A stretch of 64,000 nt of DNA. It comes from Colwellia sp. GTDB lineage: Bacteria; Pseudomonadota; Gammaproteobacteria; Enterobacterales; Alteromonadaceae. The position numbers and the translations under genes are program-made. Positions within the stretch are counted from its first letter, which is position 1. Each line of letters starts with the position of its first letter. The stretch is from contig NVWU01000009.1 of assembly GCA_002733765.1 (NCBI GenBank), forward strand, positions 62,001-126,000, written 5' to 3'. This document shows, piece by piece, positions 28,547 through 38,068 of the stretch. A model generated the notes under the pieces. That model had not been told where the DNA came from and did not search any database. It worked only from the letters and a program-made list of their open reading frames with translations.

Positions 28547-31288
28547 ATGATAACCCTTACAAAAAAAATCACCATAGCTTTATTTATTGTAATTTCAGCC
28601 GTTTTAATCACCCCCGTCACATCGAGTGTTGCTGCGCAAGTAAGCCAAGCTCAAATTGATCAATTTAAAAAGTTACCGCCGAGCCAACAAAAGTCGTTAG
28701 CTCAAAGCATGGGGATTGACTACAACGATTTAAAAAATCAGTTATCAGGTAAAAAATCAAATACCGAAGAAGTTACCAATACGCAAGTTTATCCTCGAGG
28801 AACATTGTTTAATGAAGAGGGCGAACCTCTATTTGAAGAATTAGATGAAATTGAAAAAGAAGAGGAAGAGCTTAAAAAACAAATAAAACCATTTGGTTAT
28901 GACGTTTTTGCTAATGCTCCGTTTACTTTCGCACCAACCATGGATATTGCTATTCCAGAAGGATACATTATTGGTCCGGGTGATAAATTGTCTATTCAAG
29001 TTTTTGGTAAAGAAACCCTTGATGTTGAAATGAGTGTTTCTCGCGAAGGCGAATTAGTTTTTCCAAACCTTGGTGCGTTCAAAGTGGCAGGGTTAACCTT
29101 CATTGAATTAAAACAGTTTATTAGTAATAAAATTAAAGAACGTATTATCGGTGTTAACGTTGTTGTTGGTATTGCTTCATTACGTTCAATGCGCGTTTTT
29201 GTTCTAGGTGATGCCTTTAAACCGGGCCCATACATTTTAAGTTCATTATCGAGCGTTACTCATGCGTTATTTGCTGCGGGTGGCATCAATGACATTGGTT
29301 CACTAAGAAATATTCAATTAAAACGTTCTGGAAAGTTAATTAAAACAATCGATTTATATGAATTGCTGATACATGGTGACTCGTCTGACGATATTTTATT
29401 GCAATCTGGCGATGTGGTTTTTATTGCGCCAGTGGGAAGAACCGTTACGATTGACGGTGAAGTACGTCGCCCCGCTATTTATGAATTAAAAGATTCTGAT
29501 ACTTTTGCTAGTGCCATTGCTATGGCGGGAGGTTTTCTACCTTCGGCCTATGCTAAGTCGACGATTGTTGAACGGTATAATCAAAGCCATTTACGTAGCA
29601 TTGTTAATGTTGACTTAACAAACAAAAAGCAATTATCGGCAAAGGTTCGTGAAGGCGATTATATTAAAGTAATGCAAACCGCTGAAATGTTTGAACAGTC
29701 TATTACTATTATAGGAGCCATTACCCGCCCAGGTAAATATCAATGGAGCCAAGGGCAAAGAGTCGCTGATTTATTGCCAGGAATTAATACTCATTTATTG
29801 TCAAACGCCGATTTAAATTACACCCTTATTGTTCGTGAAACTGATTTTGCTCGCAATATTGACATTTTACAGCTGTCGTTAGCTAAAGCAATTGCTGACC
29901 CTAGCTCAGAAGATAACTACTTGTTGCTGCCTAGTGATAAAATTATTGTTTTTTCAAGAGCATCAAAAGTTACCGAGGAACTGATCACTTTAGATGCCCT
30001 TGCTTTTACCCAAAACGAGCTATTTAAGAAAGAAAAATTATTAGCGAAAGAAAAATATAACACTAAATTATTTTGGCAAAAATATGGTGAAAAAAGTATT
30101 GAATATAATGTTGATCAGGAAGCGAAAAATACAGAAAATTTAATCAATCAATCTATTGTGCAGTTTTCGGGTGGTGAAGTTGAAGAAGAGGTTGATATTA
30201 AAGAACTGAGCCTATTTTCTCGTCAGCGCTTACTTTTACCTATTATTCATCAGCTAAAACAGCAAGGCGGTGCTGGCCAAACTATTCAATTAGTTGAAAT
30301 TGATGGCCAAGTTAAATACCCAGGAGTTTACCCATTGCCTATTAAAGGTAGAGTTAATGACTTAATTGCAGCAGCAGGCGGTGTTAACGAGTCAGCATAT
30401 TTAGCTAAAGCGGATCTTACTCGAAATGAAATTAATTCTTACGGTGTTGAAAAGCATTCTTTCACCATTAACTTAGCCTCGGCATTAAAAGAAGAGCAAG
30501 AAAACAATGTTTTATTAATCAGTAAAGACAGGTTAAATATTCATACTATTCCTGCATGGAGTGAAAACCATGTGATTGAACTACGAGGTGAATTTGTTTT
30601 TCCTGGTAAATATACCATTCGTCGAGGAGAAAGCCTTGCCGATTTGATTAAAAAAGCAGGTGGTTTAACCGATTATGCCTATGCTAGAGGCTCTGTATTT
30701 TCAAGAATAAAATTAAAAGAATTAGAGCAGAAAAATTTATTTAAACTGGCAGATGATTTACGTATTGAAATGGCTTCCCGATCGTTAACTAAGGATACTG
30801 CAGGTCAATCGTATGATGAAGCGCAAATGATGTTATCTGATTTAACTAAAACGCAGCCAGTGGGTCGATTAGTGATTGATTTAGATAGAATAATGGTTAA
30901 GAATGATTACGATGTTTTATTGGAAACGGGTGACATACTGTATGTACCTACTATGAATAATTCAATAAATGTTATTGGTCAAGTACAAGTTACTTCATCA
31001 CATGTTTATGATGAAGCACTAGATGCTTATGATTACTTAGCACAATCAGGCGGCAGTAAAAAAAGAGCGGATGAAAGTCGTACTTATATTATTTCAGCCA
31101 ATGGGCGAATAAAAATGATGGCAAGTGGGAACTGGTTTGCTGATGACGAGGCTTCTAGATTACACCCTGGTGATACCATCGTAGTACCGCTTGATGCTGA
31201 ATACATGAACAACCTTGAATTGTGGACTAACGTTACTACTATTATTTATAACTCTGCGGTTGCTATTGCTGCAATTAGCGGTATTTAA
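28547..31288 (+). CDS. SLBB-domain polysaccharide export protein
   Basis: A 913-residue periplasmic/outer-membrane protein with a signal peptide (cleavage near VAA-Q, residue 30/31), a coiled charged segment (about 89-113), a Wza-type polysaccharide export domain (about 138-220) and then several SLBB repeats (for example near 221-295, 297-370, 385 onward, 585-660, 680-760, 805-880). It is far longer than Wza (about 380 residues) and resembles the large WbfF/OtnA-type proteins found beside wzz in Vibrio capsule loci. It opens the polysaccharide locus. No lipobox is seen, unlike Wza. Confidence 0.85.
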   Translation: MITLTKKITIALFIVISAVLITPVTSSVAAQVSQAQIDQFKKLPPSQQKSLAQSMGIDYNDLKNQLSGKKSNTEEVTNTQVYPRGTLFNEEGEPLFEELDEIEKEEEELKKQIKPFGYDVFANAPFTFAPTMDIAIPEGYIIGPGDKLSIQVFGKETLDVEMSVSREGELVFPNLGAFKVAGLTFIELKQFISNKIKERIIGVNVVVGIASLRSMRVFVLGDAFKPGPYILSSLSSVTHALFAAGGINDIGSLRNIQLKRSGKLIKTIDLYELLIHGDSSDDILLQSGDVVFIAPVGRTVTIDGEVRRPAIYELKDSDTFASAIAMAGGFLPSAYAKSTIVERYNQSHLRSIVNVDLTNKKQLSAKVREGDYIKVMQTAEMFEQSITIIGAITRPGKYQWSQGQRVADLLPGINTHLLSNADLNYTLIVRETDFARNIDILQLSLAKAIADPSSEDNYLLLPSDKIIVFSRASKVTEELITLDALAFTQNELFKKEKLLAKEKYNTKLFWQKYGEKSIEYNVDQEAKNTENLINQSIVQFSGGEVEEEVDIKELSLFSRQRLLLPIIHQLKQQGGAGQTIQLVEIDGQVKYPGVYPLPIKGRVNDLIAAAGGVNESAYLAKADLTRNEINSYGVEKHSFTINLASALKEEQENNVLLISKDRLNIHTIPAWSENHVIELRGEFVFPGKYTIRRGESLADLIKKAGGLTDYAYARGSVFSRIKLKELEQKNLFKLADDLRIEMASRSLTKDTAGQSYDEAQMMLSDLTKTQPVGRLVIDLDRIMVKNDYDVLLETGDILYVPTMNNSINVIGQVQVTSSHVYDEALDAYDYLAQSGGSKKRADESRTYIISANGRIKMMASGNWFADDEASRLHPGDTIVVPLDAEYMNNLELWTNVTTIIYNSAVAIAAISGI

Positions 31289-31316
31289 AACTAATTTAAA
31301 AAGGATGAATTGAATA

Positions 31317-32597
31317 ATGTTACATGAATTAAATAACGCTAAAATAGCCATTATTGGTTTAGGTTATGTCGGATTACCCTTGGCTGTCGAATTTGGTAAA
31401 AAATATCAAACGTTAGGGTTTGATATTAATGCTCAGCGTGTCGATGAATTAAAACAAGGGCACGACTTCACCTTAGAAGTATCAAAAGATGAATTAGCTG
31501 ACTCTGCTTTTATTTCTTACTCTTGTGATTTTAATGCTTTAAAAGAAAGTAATATTTATATTGTTACTGTGCCAACACCTATTGATGAGCATAAACAACC
31601 TGATTTAACACCGTTAGTTAAAGCCAGCCAAATGTTGGCTAAAGTGATAAATAAAGGTGATATCGTTATTTATGAATCAACGGTATATCCTGGTGCTACA
31701 GAAGATGTTTGTATTCCACAGATAGAGAAAAATTCAGGCTTAGTGTTTAATAAAGACTTTTTTGCGGGCTATTCTCCTGAGCGCATTAATCCGGGTGATA
31801 AAGAGCACAGAGTAACGAGTATTTTAAAAGTGACTTCAGGTTCTACCGTTGAAATCGCTGATTTTGTTGATAGTCTATATAGCTCAATTATCACGGCTGG
31901 AACCTATAAAGCTTCAAGTATTCAAGTTGCCGAAGCGGCAAAAGTTATTGAAAACACTCAACGTGATTTGAATATCGCACTAATAAATGAATTAGCAATA
32001 ATTTTCAATAAACTTAATATTGATACCGAAGAAGTATTAAAGGCTGCAGGAACAAAGTGGAATTTTTTACCTTTTCGCCCTGGGTTAGTTGGTGGTCATT
32101 GCATTGGTGTTGATCCTTATTACTTAACTCATAAAGCTCAATCTATCGGCTATAATCCAGAAGTTATTTTGGCCGGTCGTCGCATCAATGATGGCATGGG
32201 GGCTTATGTTGTTTCACAATTAATCAAAACGATGATTAAGCGAAATATTGCGATTAATGGCGCTAACGTTTTAGTGATGGGCTTAACGTTTAAAGAAAAT
32301 TGTCCTGATGTTCGAAATACTAGAATTGTTGATATTTTAGCTGAACTTACCGAATATGATACTAATGTTGATGTTTATGATCCTTGGGTTAACTCAAGTG
32401 AGAGCATGCGTGAATATGATGTAAAGTTGATTGACAAGCCTAAAAGCGCTCACTACGATGCTGTTATTTTTGCTGTTGCTCATAAGGAGTTTATCGCTTT
32501 ATCAAACGATGATATTAAAGGCTTAATGAAAACAGAACATGTGATTTATGATTTAAAATATATGCTGGATCCCCAATTAGCAGATATCCGTTTATAG
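31317..32597 (+). CDS. tviB: UDP-N-acetylhexosamine 6-dehydrogenase, TviB/WbpO type
   Basis: A 426-residue nucleotide-sugar dehydrogenase. [14 protein letters not shown] is the NAD site, the catalytic Cys lies in [12 protein letters not shown] and the C-terminal domain has [17 protein letters not shown]. Sequence style ([12 protein letters not shown] near the start) resembles TviB/WbpO, which oxidise UDP-GlcNAc or UDP-GalNAc to the uronic acid. It pairs with the adjacent TviC-type epimerase, together giving UDP-GalNAcA. Substrate preference is inferred from family. Confidence 0.88.
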   Translation: MLHELNNAKIAIIGLGYVGLPLAVEFGKKYQTLGFDINAQRVDELKQGHDFTLEVSKDELADSAFISYSCDFNALKESNIYIVTVPTPIDEHKQPDLTPLVKASQMLAKVINKGDIVIYESTVYPGATEDVCIPQIEKNSGLVFNKDFFAGYSPERINPGDKEHRVTSILKVTSGSTVEIADFVDSLYSSIITAGTYKASSIQVAEAAKVIENTQRDLNIALINELAIIFNKLNIDTEEVLKAAGTKWNFLPFRPGLVGGHCIGVDPYYLTHKAQSIGYNPEVILAGRRINDGMGAYVVSQLIKTMIKRNIAINGANVLVMGLTFKENCPDVRNTRIVDILAELTEYDTNVDVYDPWVNSSESMREYDVKLIDKPKSAHYDAVIFAVAHKEFIALSNDDIKGLMKTEHVIYDLKYMLDPQLADIRL

Positions 32598-32629
32598 TAT
32601 TATTGATTTAAAATAAAAGGTAATAAACA

Positions 32630-33667
32630 GTGATTCGTTATCAAGAAATAAAAATTAAACTAACAGCAACGCCAAAAACTTGGTTAATAACTGGCTGCGC
32701 AGGTTTTATTGGCTCTAATTTATTAGAAACACTTTTGTTGTTAGATCAAAAAGTGGTTGGTTTAGACAATTTTGCTACTGGACATCAACATAATTTAGAT
32801 GAAGTTAAATATGAAGTATCTACAGAGCAATGGAACAATTTTACCTTTATAGAAGGTGATATTAGAAACCTTGAACATTGCACTAAAGCGGTAGGTACCA
32901 TTGACAATAGCGTTGATTATATTCTGCATCAAGCTGCATTAGGCTCTGTACCTCGCTCTATCGCTGATCCTATTTTAACTAATTCAGCTAATATCACCGG
33001 CTTTTTGAATATGTTAGTTGCAGCAAAAGAGGCACAAGTTGCTAGTTTTGTTTATGCAGCATCTAGCTCTACTTATGGTGACCACCCGGCATTACCTAAA
33101 GTAGAAGAAACCATTGGTAAGCCGCTATCTCCTTATGCGGTAACTAAATACGTGAATGAACTATATGCCGATGTTTTTAGTAAAACATATGGATTAAATG
33201 CTACAGGATTACGTTATTTTAATGTTTTTGGGAAGCGACAAGATCCCGATGGTGCTTATGCTGCCGTTATTCCTAAATGGACTGCTGCAATGATAGATAA
33301 CCAAGATGTTTTTGTTAATGGTGATGGTGAAACAAGTCGAGATTTTTGTTTTATAGAAAATGCAGTGCAAGCTAATATTTTAGCTGCAACAGCTCCAGAC
33401 AGTGGCAAAAATCAAGTCTACAATGTTGCATTAGGTGACAGAACTTCACTGAATACTTTGTTTGATAGCTTAAAAAGTGCATTACAAAATAATGGTGTTG
33501 ATTATCAAAAAACACCTGCGTATCGTGATTTTAGAGCAGGTGATGTGCGTCATTCACAAGCAGATATTTCAAAAGCAAAATCAATGATTGGCTTTCAGCC
33601 AGAGTTTAAAATTCAACAAGGTATAGATAAAGCTATGCCTTGGTACATAAATTTTTTATCTAAATAA
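32630..33667 (+). CDS. tviC: UDP-N-acetylhexosamine 4-epimerase, TviC/WbpP type
   Basis: A 345-residue extended [16 protein letters not shown] Rossmann motif, [12 protein letters not shown] loop, [10 protein letters not shown], catalytic Tyr and Lys in YAVTKYVNE, and [12 protein letters not shown]. Members interconvert UDP-GlcNAc and UDP-GalNAc (or their uronic acids). GTG start with AAAGG ten bases upstream. It follows tviB by 32 bp, as in Vi-antigen and Pseudomonas O6 loci. Its stop codon lies within a 17-bp tandem duplication. Confidence 0.9.
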   Translation: MIRYQEIKIKLTATPKTWLITGCAGFIGSNLLETLLLLDQKVVGLDNFATGHQHNLDEVKYEVSTEQWNNFTFIEGDIRNLEHCTKAVGTIDNSVDYILHQAALGSVPRSIADPILTNSANITGFLNMLVAAKEAQVASFVYAASSSTYGDHPALPKVEETIGKPLSPYAVTKYVNELYADVFSKTYGLNATGLRYFNVFGKRQDPDGAYAAVIPKWTAAMIDNQDVFVNGDGETSRDFCFIENAVQANILAATAPDSGKNQVYNVALGDRTSLNTLFDSLKSALQNNGVDYQKTPAYRDFRAGDVRHSQADISKAKSMIGFQPEFKIQQGIDKAMPWYINFLSK

Positions 33668-33684
33668 ATTTTTTATCTAAATAA
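33651..33684. repeat. 17-bp tandem duplication over the tviC stop
   Basis: The unit ATTTTTTATCTAAATAA occurs twice in direct succession (33651-33667, 33668-33684). The first copy encodes the last residues and stop of tviC; the second is non-coding. It looks like a recent slippage or micro-duplication. Confidence 0.85.
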
Positions 33685-33839
33685 ATTTAATATTTAAATA
33701 ATATTATTATGTAGGTTGAACAGTTGGTTAATTCCTTTCTTTACATGATAAAGGCAATTCTCCTATAATAGTTCTATTTATATTGAGTGAAATTTATCCT
33801 CGATATGTAATGTAAGATTTTGATTGGTGTAAAAATTAA

Positions 33840-34868
33840 GTGTCAGAAACAATAAAAAACAGTGAACCGAATAACAATCACGGAATGAATGAACAAAGTA
33901 ATGCGGCAGCTATTGCTCAGCAACAAATGTTCTTAGCGCAAATGCAACAAAATCAAATACAAGTTCAAGATGATGGAATAGACTTAGCCGAACTCTGGCG
34001 CGCTATTTGGGCAGGAAAATTAACTATTATTGCCATTAGTTTTATTTTTGCTGTTGCCTCTATATTTTTCGCGTTGTCTAAGCCCGATGTTTACAAAGCC
34101 TCTGCCATTTTAGCACCCGCATCAACAGAAGGTGGCGCAGGTGGTTTAGGGGCTTTAGCTGGGCAGTTTGGTGGTTTAGCCAGTATGGCTGGTATTAACT
34201 TAGGTGGCGGCGGTGGTGATAAAACAGCCCTTGCTCTAGAAATAATTAAATCTCGATCATTTATTGAAAAATTTATTAGTAAGCATGATTTATTGGTTCC
34301 TCTTATGGCCGCTGAAAAATGGGATATGGCAACAGATACCTTGAATTTTAATAATAAGTTATATGATCAAGCTAACAGTAAATGGATACGAGACGTTAAA
34401 CCACCGAAAAAAGCCGAGCCCTCTTCTTGGGAGGCTTATAAAAAATTTTTAGATTTACTGAGTGTTTCTCAAGATAAAGCCAGCTCGATGGTTACTATAG
34501 AAATTGAGTATTTTTCACCGACAATGGCACAGCAATGGTTAACGTGGTTAATTCACGACGTTAATAATTTTATGCGTGATCAAGATCAAACAGAAGCGCA
34601 AGACTCTATTAACTATTTAACAGGTCAATTAAAAGATATTCATGTAGCATCGATGGAAAAGGTTTTTTATCAGCTTATTGAAGAGCAAACAAAAAATATG
34701 ATGCTAACGAAAGTTAAAGCTGAATATGTATTGAAAACCATTGATCCACCACAAGTACCGGATGATAAAGCAGGACCAAAACGTGCTTTAATAGTAGTGT
34801 TAGGTACTATGCTAGGTGGCATTTTGTCAGTATTGATTGTATTAATTCGTTATTTCTCTAAAAAGTAA
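33840..34868 (+). CDS. wzz: Wzz-family polysaccharide chain-length regulator
   Basis: A 342-residue inner-membrane protein with the Wzz topology: cytoplasmic Gln-rich N-terminus, TM1 at about 61-80, a large periplasmic coiled domain and TM2 at about 317-338. A Gly-rich stretch (about 100-126) lies early in the periplasmic part. It sets modal chain length in Wzy-dependent O-antigen or capsule assembly. GTG start. No tyrosine-kinase domain is attached, so it is not a Wzc. Confidence 0.88.
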   Translation: MSETIKNSEPNNNHGMNEQSNAAAIAQQQMFLAQMQQNQIQVQDDGIDLAELWRAIWAGKLTIIAISFIFAVASIFFALSKPDVYKASAILAPASTEGGAGGLGALAGQFGGLASMAGINLGGGGGDKTALALEIIKSRSFIEKFISKHDLLVPLMAAEKWDMATDTLNFNNKLYDQANSKWIRDVKPPKKAEPSSWEAYKKFLDLLSVSQDKASSMVTIEIEYFSPTMAQQWLTWLIHDVNNFMRDQDQTEAQDSINYLTGQLKDIHVASMEKVFYQLIEEQTKNMMLTKVKAEYVLKTIDPPQVPDDKAGPKRALIVVLGTMLGGILSVLIVLIRYFSKK

Positions 34869-34960
34869 GTGAATAATGATAACCCGCTTATATTGAACGC
34901 AAGATACGAGTAATCAGAGATAAACACACTACTTATCAATTAATAAAACAAGGATTGTTG

Positions 34961-35071
34961 ATGAAAATTCAATATCATGGCGCAGCGAATGGCGTAACCG
35001 ATTTATACCATCAATTTCACATTGATGAACAGATCCGCAGAATTTTATTTTATTACTGCATTACCCGCTAA
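34961..35071 (+). pseudogene. N-terminal fragment of a metallo-beta-lactamase-fold hydrolase
   Basis: A frame with good ribosome binding site (AAGGA) begins MKIQYHGAANGVTDLYHQFH, which closely resembles the start of MBL-fold/beta-CASP RNA-processing hydrolases (typically MKIQYHGAANGVTGS...). It stops after 36 residues, before any metal site. The following 200 bp has no continuing frame. It appears to be the relic of a truncated gene between wzz and wecA. Confidence 0.5.
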
Positions 35072-35277
35072 ACTACAGTATAATATCGCCGGATTTAATT
35101 TATTGTTGGCTTCTATTTATCAAACTCAAGTTACTCTAATTGCGTTGAAATATATTAATCATTATCAATATTTATTGAGTATTAAACTCATTTTTTGCAA
35201 TAGATGTTGCATCTAATGACAGCATCCAAAAATGAAAAAACACTTGCGAGCTAACAGGAACGTTACTGGAATTTAAC
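35072..35277. other. Non-coding remnant DNA before wecA
   Basis: This is the rest of the 409-bp wzz-wecA gap. A short frame here (35022-35216) overlaps the MBL fragment and has no recognisable family. GGAACG at 35257 may serve as the ribosome binding site area for wecA. Confidence 0.4.
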
Positions 35278-36312
35278 ATGTACATATTTGCTACAGCACT
35301 CACTGCTTTTTGCTTCGCATTTTTATCCATAAAATTGTTTAAACCAGTTGCTATTGAAGTCGGTTTAGTTGATAAACCCAATGATAGAAAACATCACGCA
35401 GGACACATTCCTTTAATTGGTGGTATTTCAATATTTTTAGCCGTTCTCGCCGCAAGTCTTCTTTGGTTACCTAATACGCTTGAATTACGTATGTACCTTA
35501 TCGCATCAGCGATGATGGTATTTATTGGTGCGTTAGATGATAAGTTTGATTTACGCGTAAGAATTCGTATTGTTGGCCAAATTATTGTTGCTAGTTTAAT
35601 GATTTATGGTGTTGGCGATTCAATTTCAAACCTAGGTAATCTTTTCGGGTTAGGTGATATTGAACTGGGTTCATTCGGTATTATTTTTACCTATTTAGCC
35701 ATTGTTGTAGTTATTAATGCATACAACATGGTAGATGGAATTGATGGCCTAATTGGCGTGTTAAGTTTAAATACTTTTACTGCTATTGCCGTTTTATTTT
35801 TAATGAGCGGTAGCCAAGGCTATTTAAGTTATCCCTTGATATTGGCGACAGCCACATTACCTTATTTAATTTTTAATCTCGGTTTTTTCAAAAAACACAC
35901 CAAAAAAATATTTATGGGTGACGCGGGAAGTATGTTCATCGGTTTAAGTGTTATTTGGTTGTTGTCAATGGGCACACAAGGTGACAACGCATCATTTAGA
36001 CCAGTAACGGCGTTATGGATTTGTGCCGTCCCCTTAATGGATATGCTAGCGATTGTATTTCGCAGAGTAAAAAAGGGTAAATCGCCACTTAAACCTGACA
36101 GAGATCATTTACATCATATTATTCAACGTGCTGGTTTGACATCACAACAAGCCTTAGTGTTTATCTCTATTTTTTCCGTATTAATGTCTACTCTTGGTTT
36201 ATTGGGTGAGTATTTTGAAGTAGCAGAAAGTACTTCGTTGGCATTGTTTATTTTAATTTTTATATTTTATAACAAATATGCGCGTCATTTTAGTTGGAAA
36301 TATGTTGAATAA
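35278..36312 (+). CDS. wecA: Undecaprenyl-phosphate GlcNAc-1-phosphate transferase, WecA-like
   Basis: A 344-residue polytopic membrane protein of the WecA/MraY family with about ten spans. Key motifs are GALDDKFDL (Mg-binding DD), NMVDGIDGLIG, MGDAGSMFIG and the cytoplasmic DRDHLHH loop. It transfers GlcNAc-1-phosphate (or a related sugar) to undecaprenyl phosphate, the first membrane step of repeat-unit assembly. No other initiating transferase is seen in the locus. Confidence 0.92.
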   Translation: MYIFATALTAFCFAFLSIKLFKPVAIEVGLVDKPNDRKHHAGHIPLIGGISIFLAVLAASLLWLPNTLELRMYLIASAMMVFIGALDDKFDLRVRIRIVGQIIVASLMIYGVGDSISNLGNLFGLGDIELGSFGIIFTYLAIVVVINAYNMVDGIDGLIGVLSLNTFTAIAVLFLMSGSQGYLSYPLILATATLPYLIFNLGFFKKHTKKIFMGDAGSMFIGLSVIWLLSMGTQGDNASFRPVTALWICAVPLMDMLAIVFRRVKKGKSPLKPDRDHLHHIIQRAGLTSQQALVFISIFSVLMSTLGLLGEYFEVAESTSLALFILIFIFYNKYARHFSWKYVE

Positions 36313-36403
36313 TGGTGAAAATCACTATTCAGAGAATAATTATATTCTAATGTTGCTTATATCAACACTTTCAGAATGATTAATTGGTATTTAAAAAAGT
36401 AAA

Positions 36404-37534
36404 ATGAATAAAAAACGTATTTTAACTGTATTTGGTACTCGCCCCGAAGCAATAAAAATGGCGCCACTTGTACACGCATTAGCTGCTGATGAGCGCTTCG
36501 AAGCAAAAGTGTGCGTGACGGCGCAACATCGAGAAATGTTAGACCAAGTGTTAGACTTATTTGAAATAACGCCTGATTACGATCTAAATTTGATGAAACC
36601 AGGTCAAGACTTAACTGATATTACTTGCGGTATATTAAAAGGCTTAAAACCTATTTTAGCAGAATTTAAACCTGAATACGTATTAGTACATGGTGATACA
36701 GCAACAACATTGTCAACAACGTTGGCTGCATATTATCAACAAATTAAAGTAGGCCATGTTGAAGCAGGCCTTCGTACTGGTAATATTTATTCGCCTTGGC
36801 CTGAAGAAGGTAACCGCAAGTTAACCGGTGCTATTGCGGATTTACATTTTGCTCCAACTGAAACGTCAAAGAAAAATTTGTTACAAGAAAATATTACCCC
36901 TGAAAAAGTTATAGTTACAGGTAACACGGTTATCGATGCTTTACTTGAAGTAATTGAAAAACTTAAAACGGATGTTGAATTAAAATTGACACTACAGGCT
37001 CAGTTTGATTTTCTTGACAGTAATAAACGTCTTGTCTTGATCACAGGGCATCGCCGTGAAAGTTTTGGTGGTGGATTTGAACGTATCTGTGAAGCAATTT
37101 CTCAAATGGCAAAATCATTCCCTGAGGTTGAGTTTGTTTACCCTATGCATTTAAATCCCAATGTACGTGAGCCTGTTAATCGTTTACTTGCTGATTTGAA
37201 TAATGTATTTCTTATTGAACCCTTAGATTATTTACCTTTTGTCTATTTGATGAATAAATCGTATGTGCTGTTAACTGATTCAGGTGGGATTCAAGAAGAA
37301 GCACCGTCACTAGGTAAACCCGTATTAGTGATGCGTGATACAACGGAACGGCCAGAAGCGCTAGAGGCAGGAACGGTGAAATTAGTTGGCACAAGTATCG
37401 AAACTATCGTTACCGAACTTAGCATATTATTGTCAAATGAAGATGCATATAAAATGATGAGTTTTGCCCACAACCCCTATGGCGATGGTAATGCTTGTAG
37501 TATAATTCTTGATATATTAGCGAGTCATAAATAA
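36404..37534 (+). CDS. wecB: UDP-N-acetylglucosamine 2-epimerase (non-hydrolysing)
   Basis: A 376-residue Wec[20 protein letters not shown] at the start, [40 protein letters not shown] and [19 protein letters not shown] are all intact. It makes UDP-ManNAc from UDP-GlcNAc. Its usual partner WecC (UDP-ManNAc dehydrogenase) survives only as a fragment 2.1 kb downstream, so the product would be used as ManNAc, by another dehydrogenase such as TviB, or not at all. Confidence 0.95.
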   Translation: MNKKRILTVFGTRPEAIKMAPLVHALAADERFEAKVCVTAQHREMLDQVLDLFEITPDYDLNLMKPGQDLTDITCGILKGLKPILAEFKPEYVLVHGDTATTLSTTLAAYYQQIKVGHVEAGLRTGNIYSPWPEEGNRKLTGAIADLHFAPTETSKKNLLQENITPEKVIVTGNTVIDALLEVIEKLKTDVELKLTLQAQFDFLDSNKRLVLITGHRRESFGGGFERICEAISQMAKSFPEVEFVYPMHLNPNVREPVNRLLADLNNVFLIEPLDYLPFVYLMNKSYVLLTDSGGIQEEAPSLGKPVLVMRDTTERPEALEAGTVKLVGTSIETIVTELSILLSNEDAYKMMSFAHNPYGDGNACSIILDILASHK

Positions 37535-37546
37535 TAAGGAATTGGT

Positions 37547-37819
37547 ATGCCTACTATTTCAATGTTTTATGGTATTTTGGTTAAAATGTTTTTCTATGAT
37601 ACAGATAAACATAACACCTCACATATTCATGTTGAATATCAAGGTGAAAATGCCGTTTATGCCATTGATGATGGCAAGTTATTGGCAGGTAAATTACCAC
37701 CTAAGAAGCATAAGTTAGTGGTAGCGTGGATAGAAATTCATAATGAAGATTTACTTGCTGATTGGCAATTAGCCGTTAACGGTAAAAAGCCATTTCCAAT
37801 AAGAGGGTTAGATCAATGA
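37547..37819 (+). CDS. DUF4160 domain protein
   Basis: A 90-residue protein with the DUF4160 pattern: MPTISMFYGILVKMFFYD, HIHVEYQGENAVYAIDDG, then KLLAGKLPPKKHKLVVAWIEIH and DLLADWQLAVNG. It is paired by a 4-bp overlap with a DUF2442 protein, an association seen widely in mobile, toxin-antitoxin-like settings. Biochemical role is not established as far as I know. It sits 12 bp after wecB but is not a sugar gene, which suggests insertion. Confidence 0.82.
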   Translation: MPTISMFYGILVKMFFYDTDKHNTSHIHVEYQGENAVYAIDDGKLLAGKLPPKKHKLVVAWIEIHNEDLLADWQLAVNGKKPFPIRGLDQ

Positions 37820-38046
37820 TTATTCAAAGCATAATACCTAAAGATAATTATATCTTACATATCACTGATGAAAATAATCAATCTGGGCTTTTTGATGTTG
37901 CTCCATATCTAAACTCAGAAGTGTTTTCTCAATTAAAAGAACAAGATAATTTTAAGCGCATTTATAATGGAAAGTATTATATAGAATGGGACTGTGGTGC
38001 TGATTTATCTGCTGATACAATCGAAGCAAAATGGAAAAAGTCATAA
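37816..38046 (+). CDS. DUF2442 domain protein
   Basis: A 76-residue DUF2442 protein: LHITDENNQSGLFDVAPYL, VFSQLKEQDNFKRIYNGKYYIEWDCGADLSADTIE. The YYIEWDCGADLSADTI ending is typical of the family. The start overlaps the DUF4160 stop by 4 bp (ATGA), so the two are translationally coupled. The function of the pair is unproven; regulator/antitoxin-like is a guess from genomic habit. Confidence 0.82.
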   Translation: MIIQSIIPKDNYILHITDENNQSGLFDVAPYLNSEVFSQLKEQDNFKRIYNGKYYIEWDCGADLSADTIEAKWKKS

Positions 38047-38068
38047 GGTAAACAAACTCAGGAAAAAT

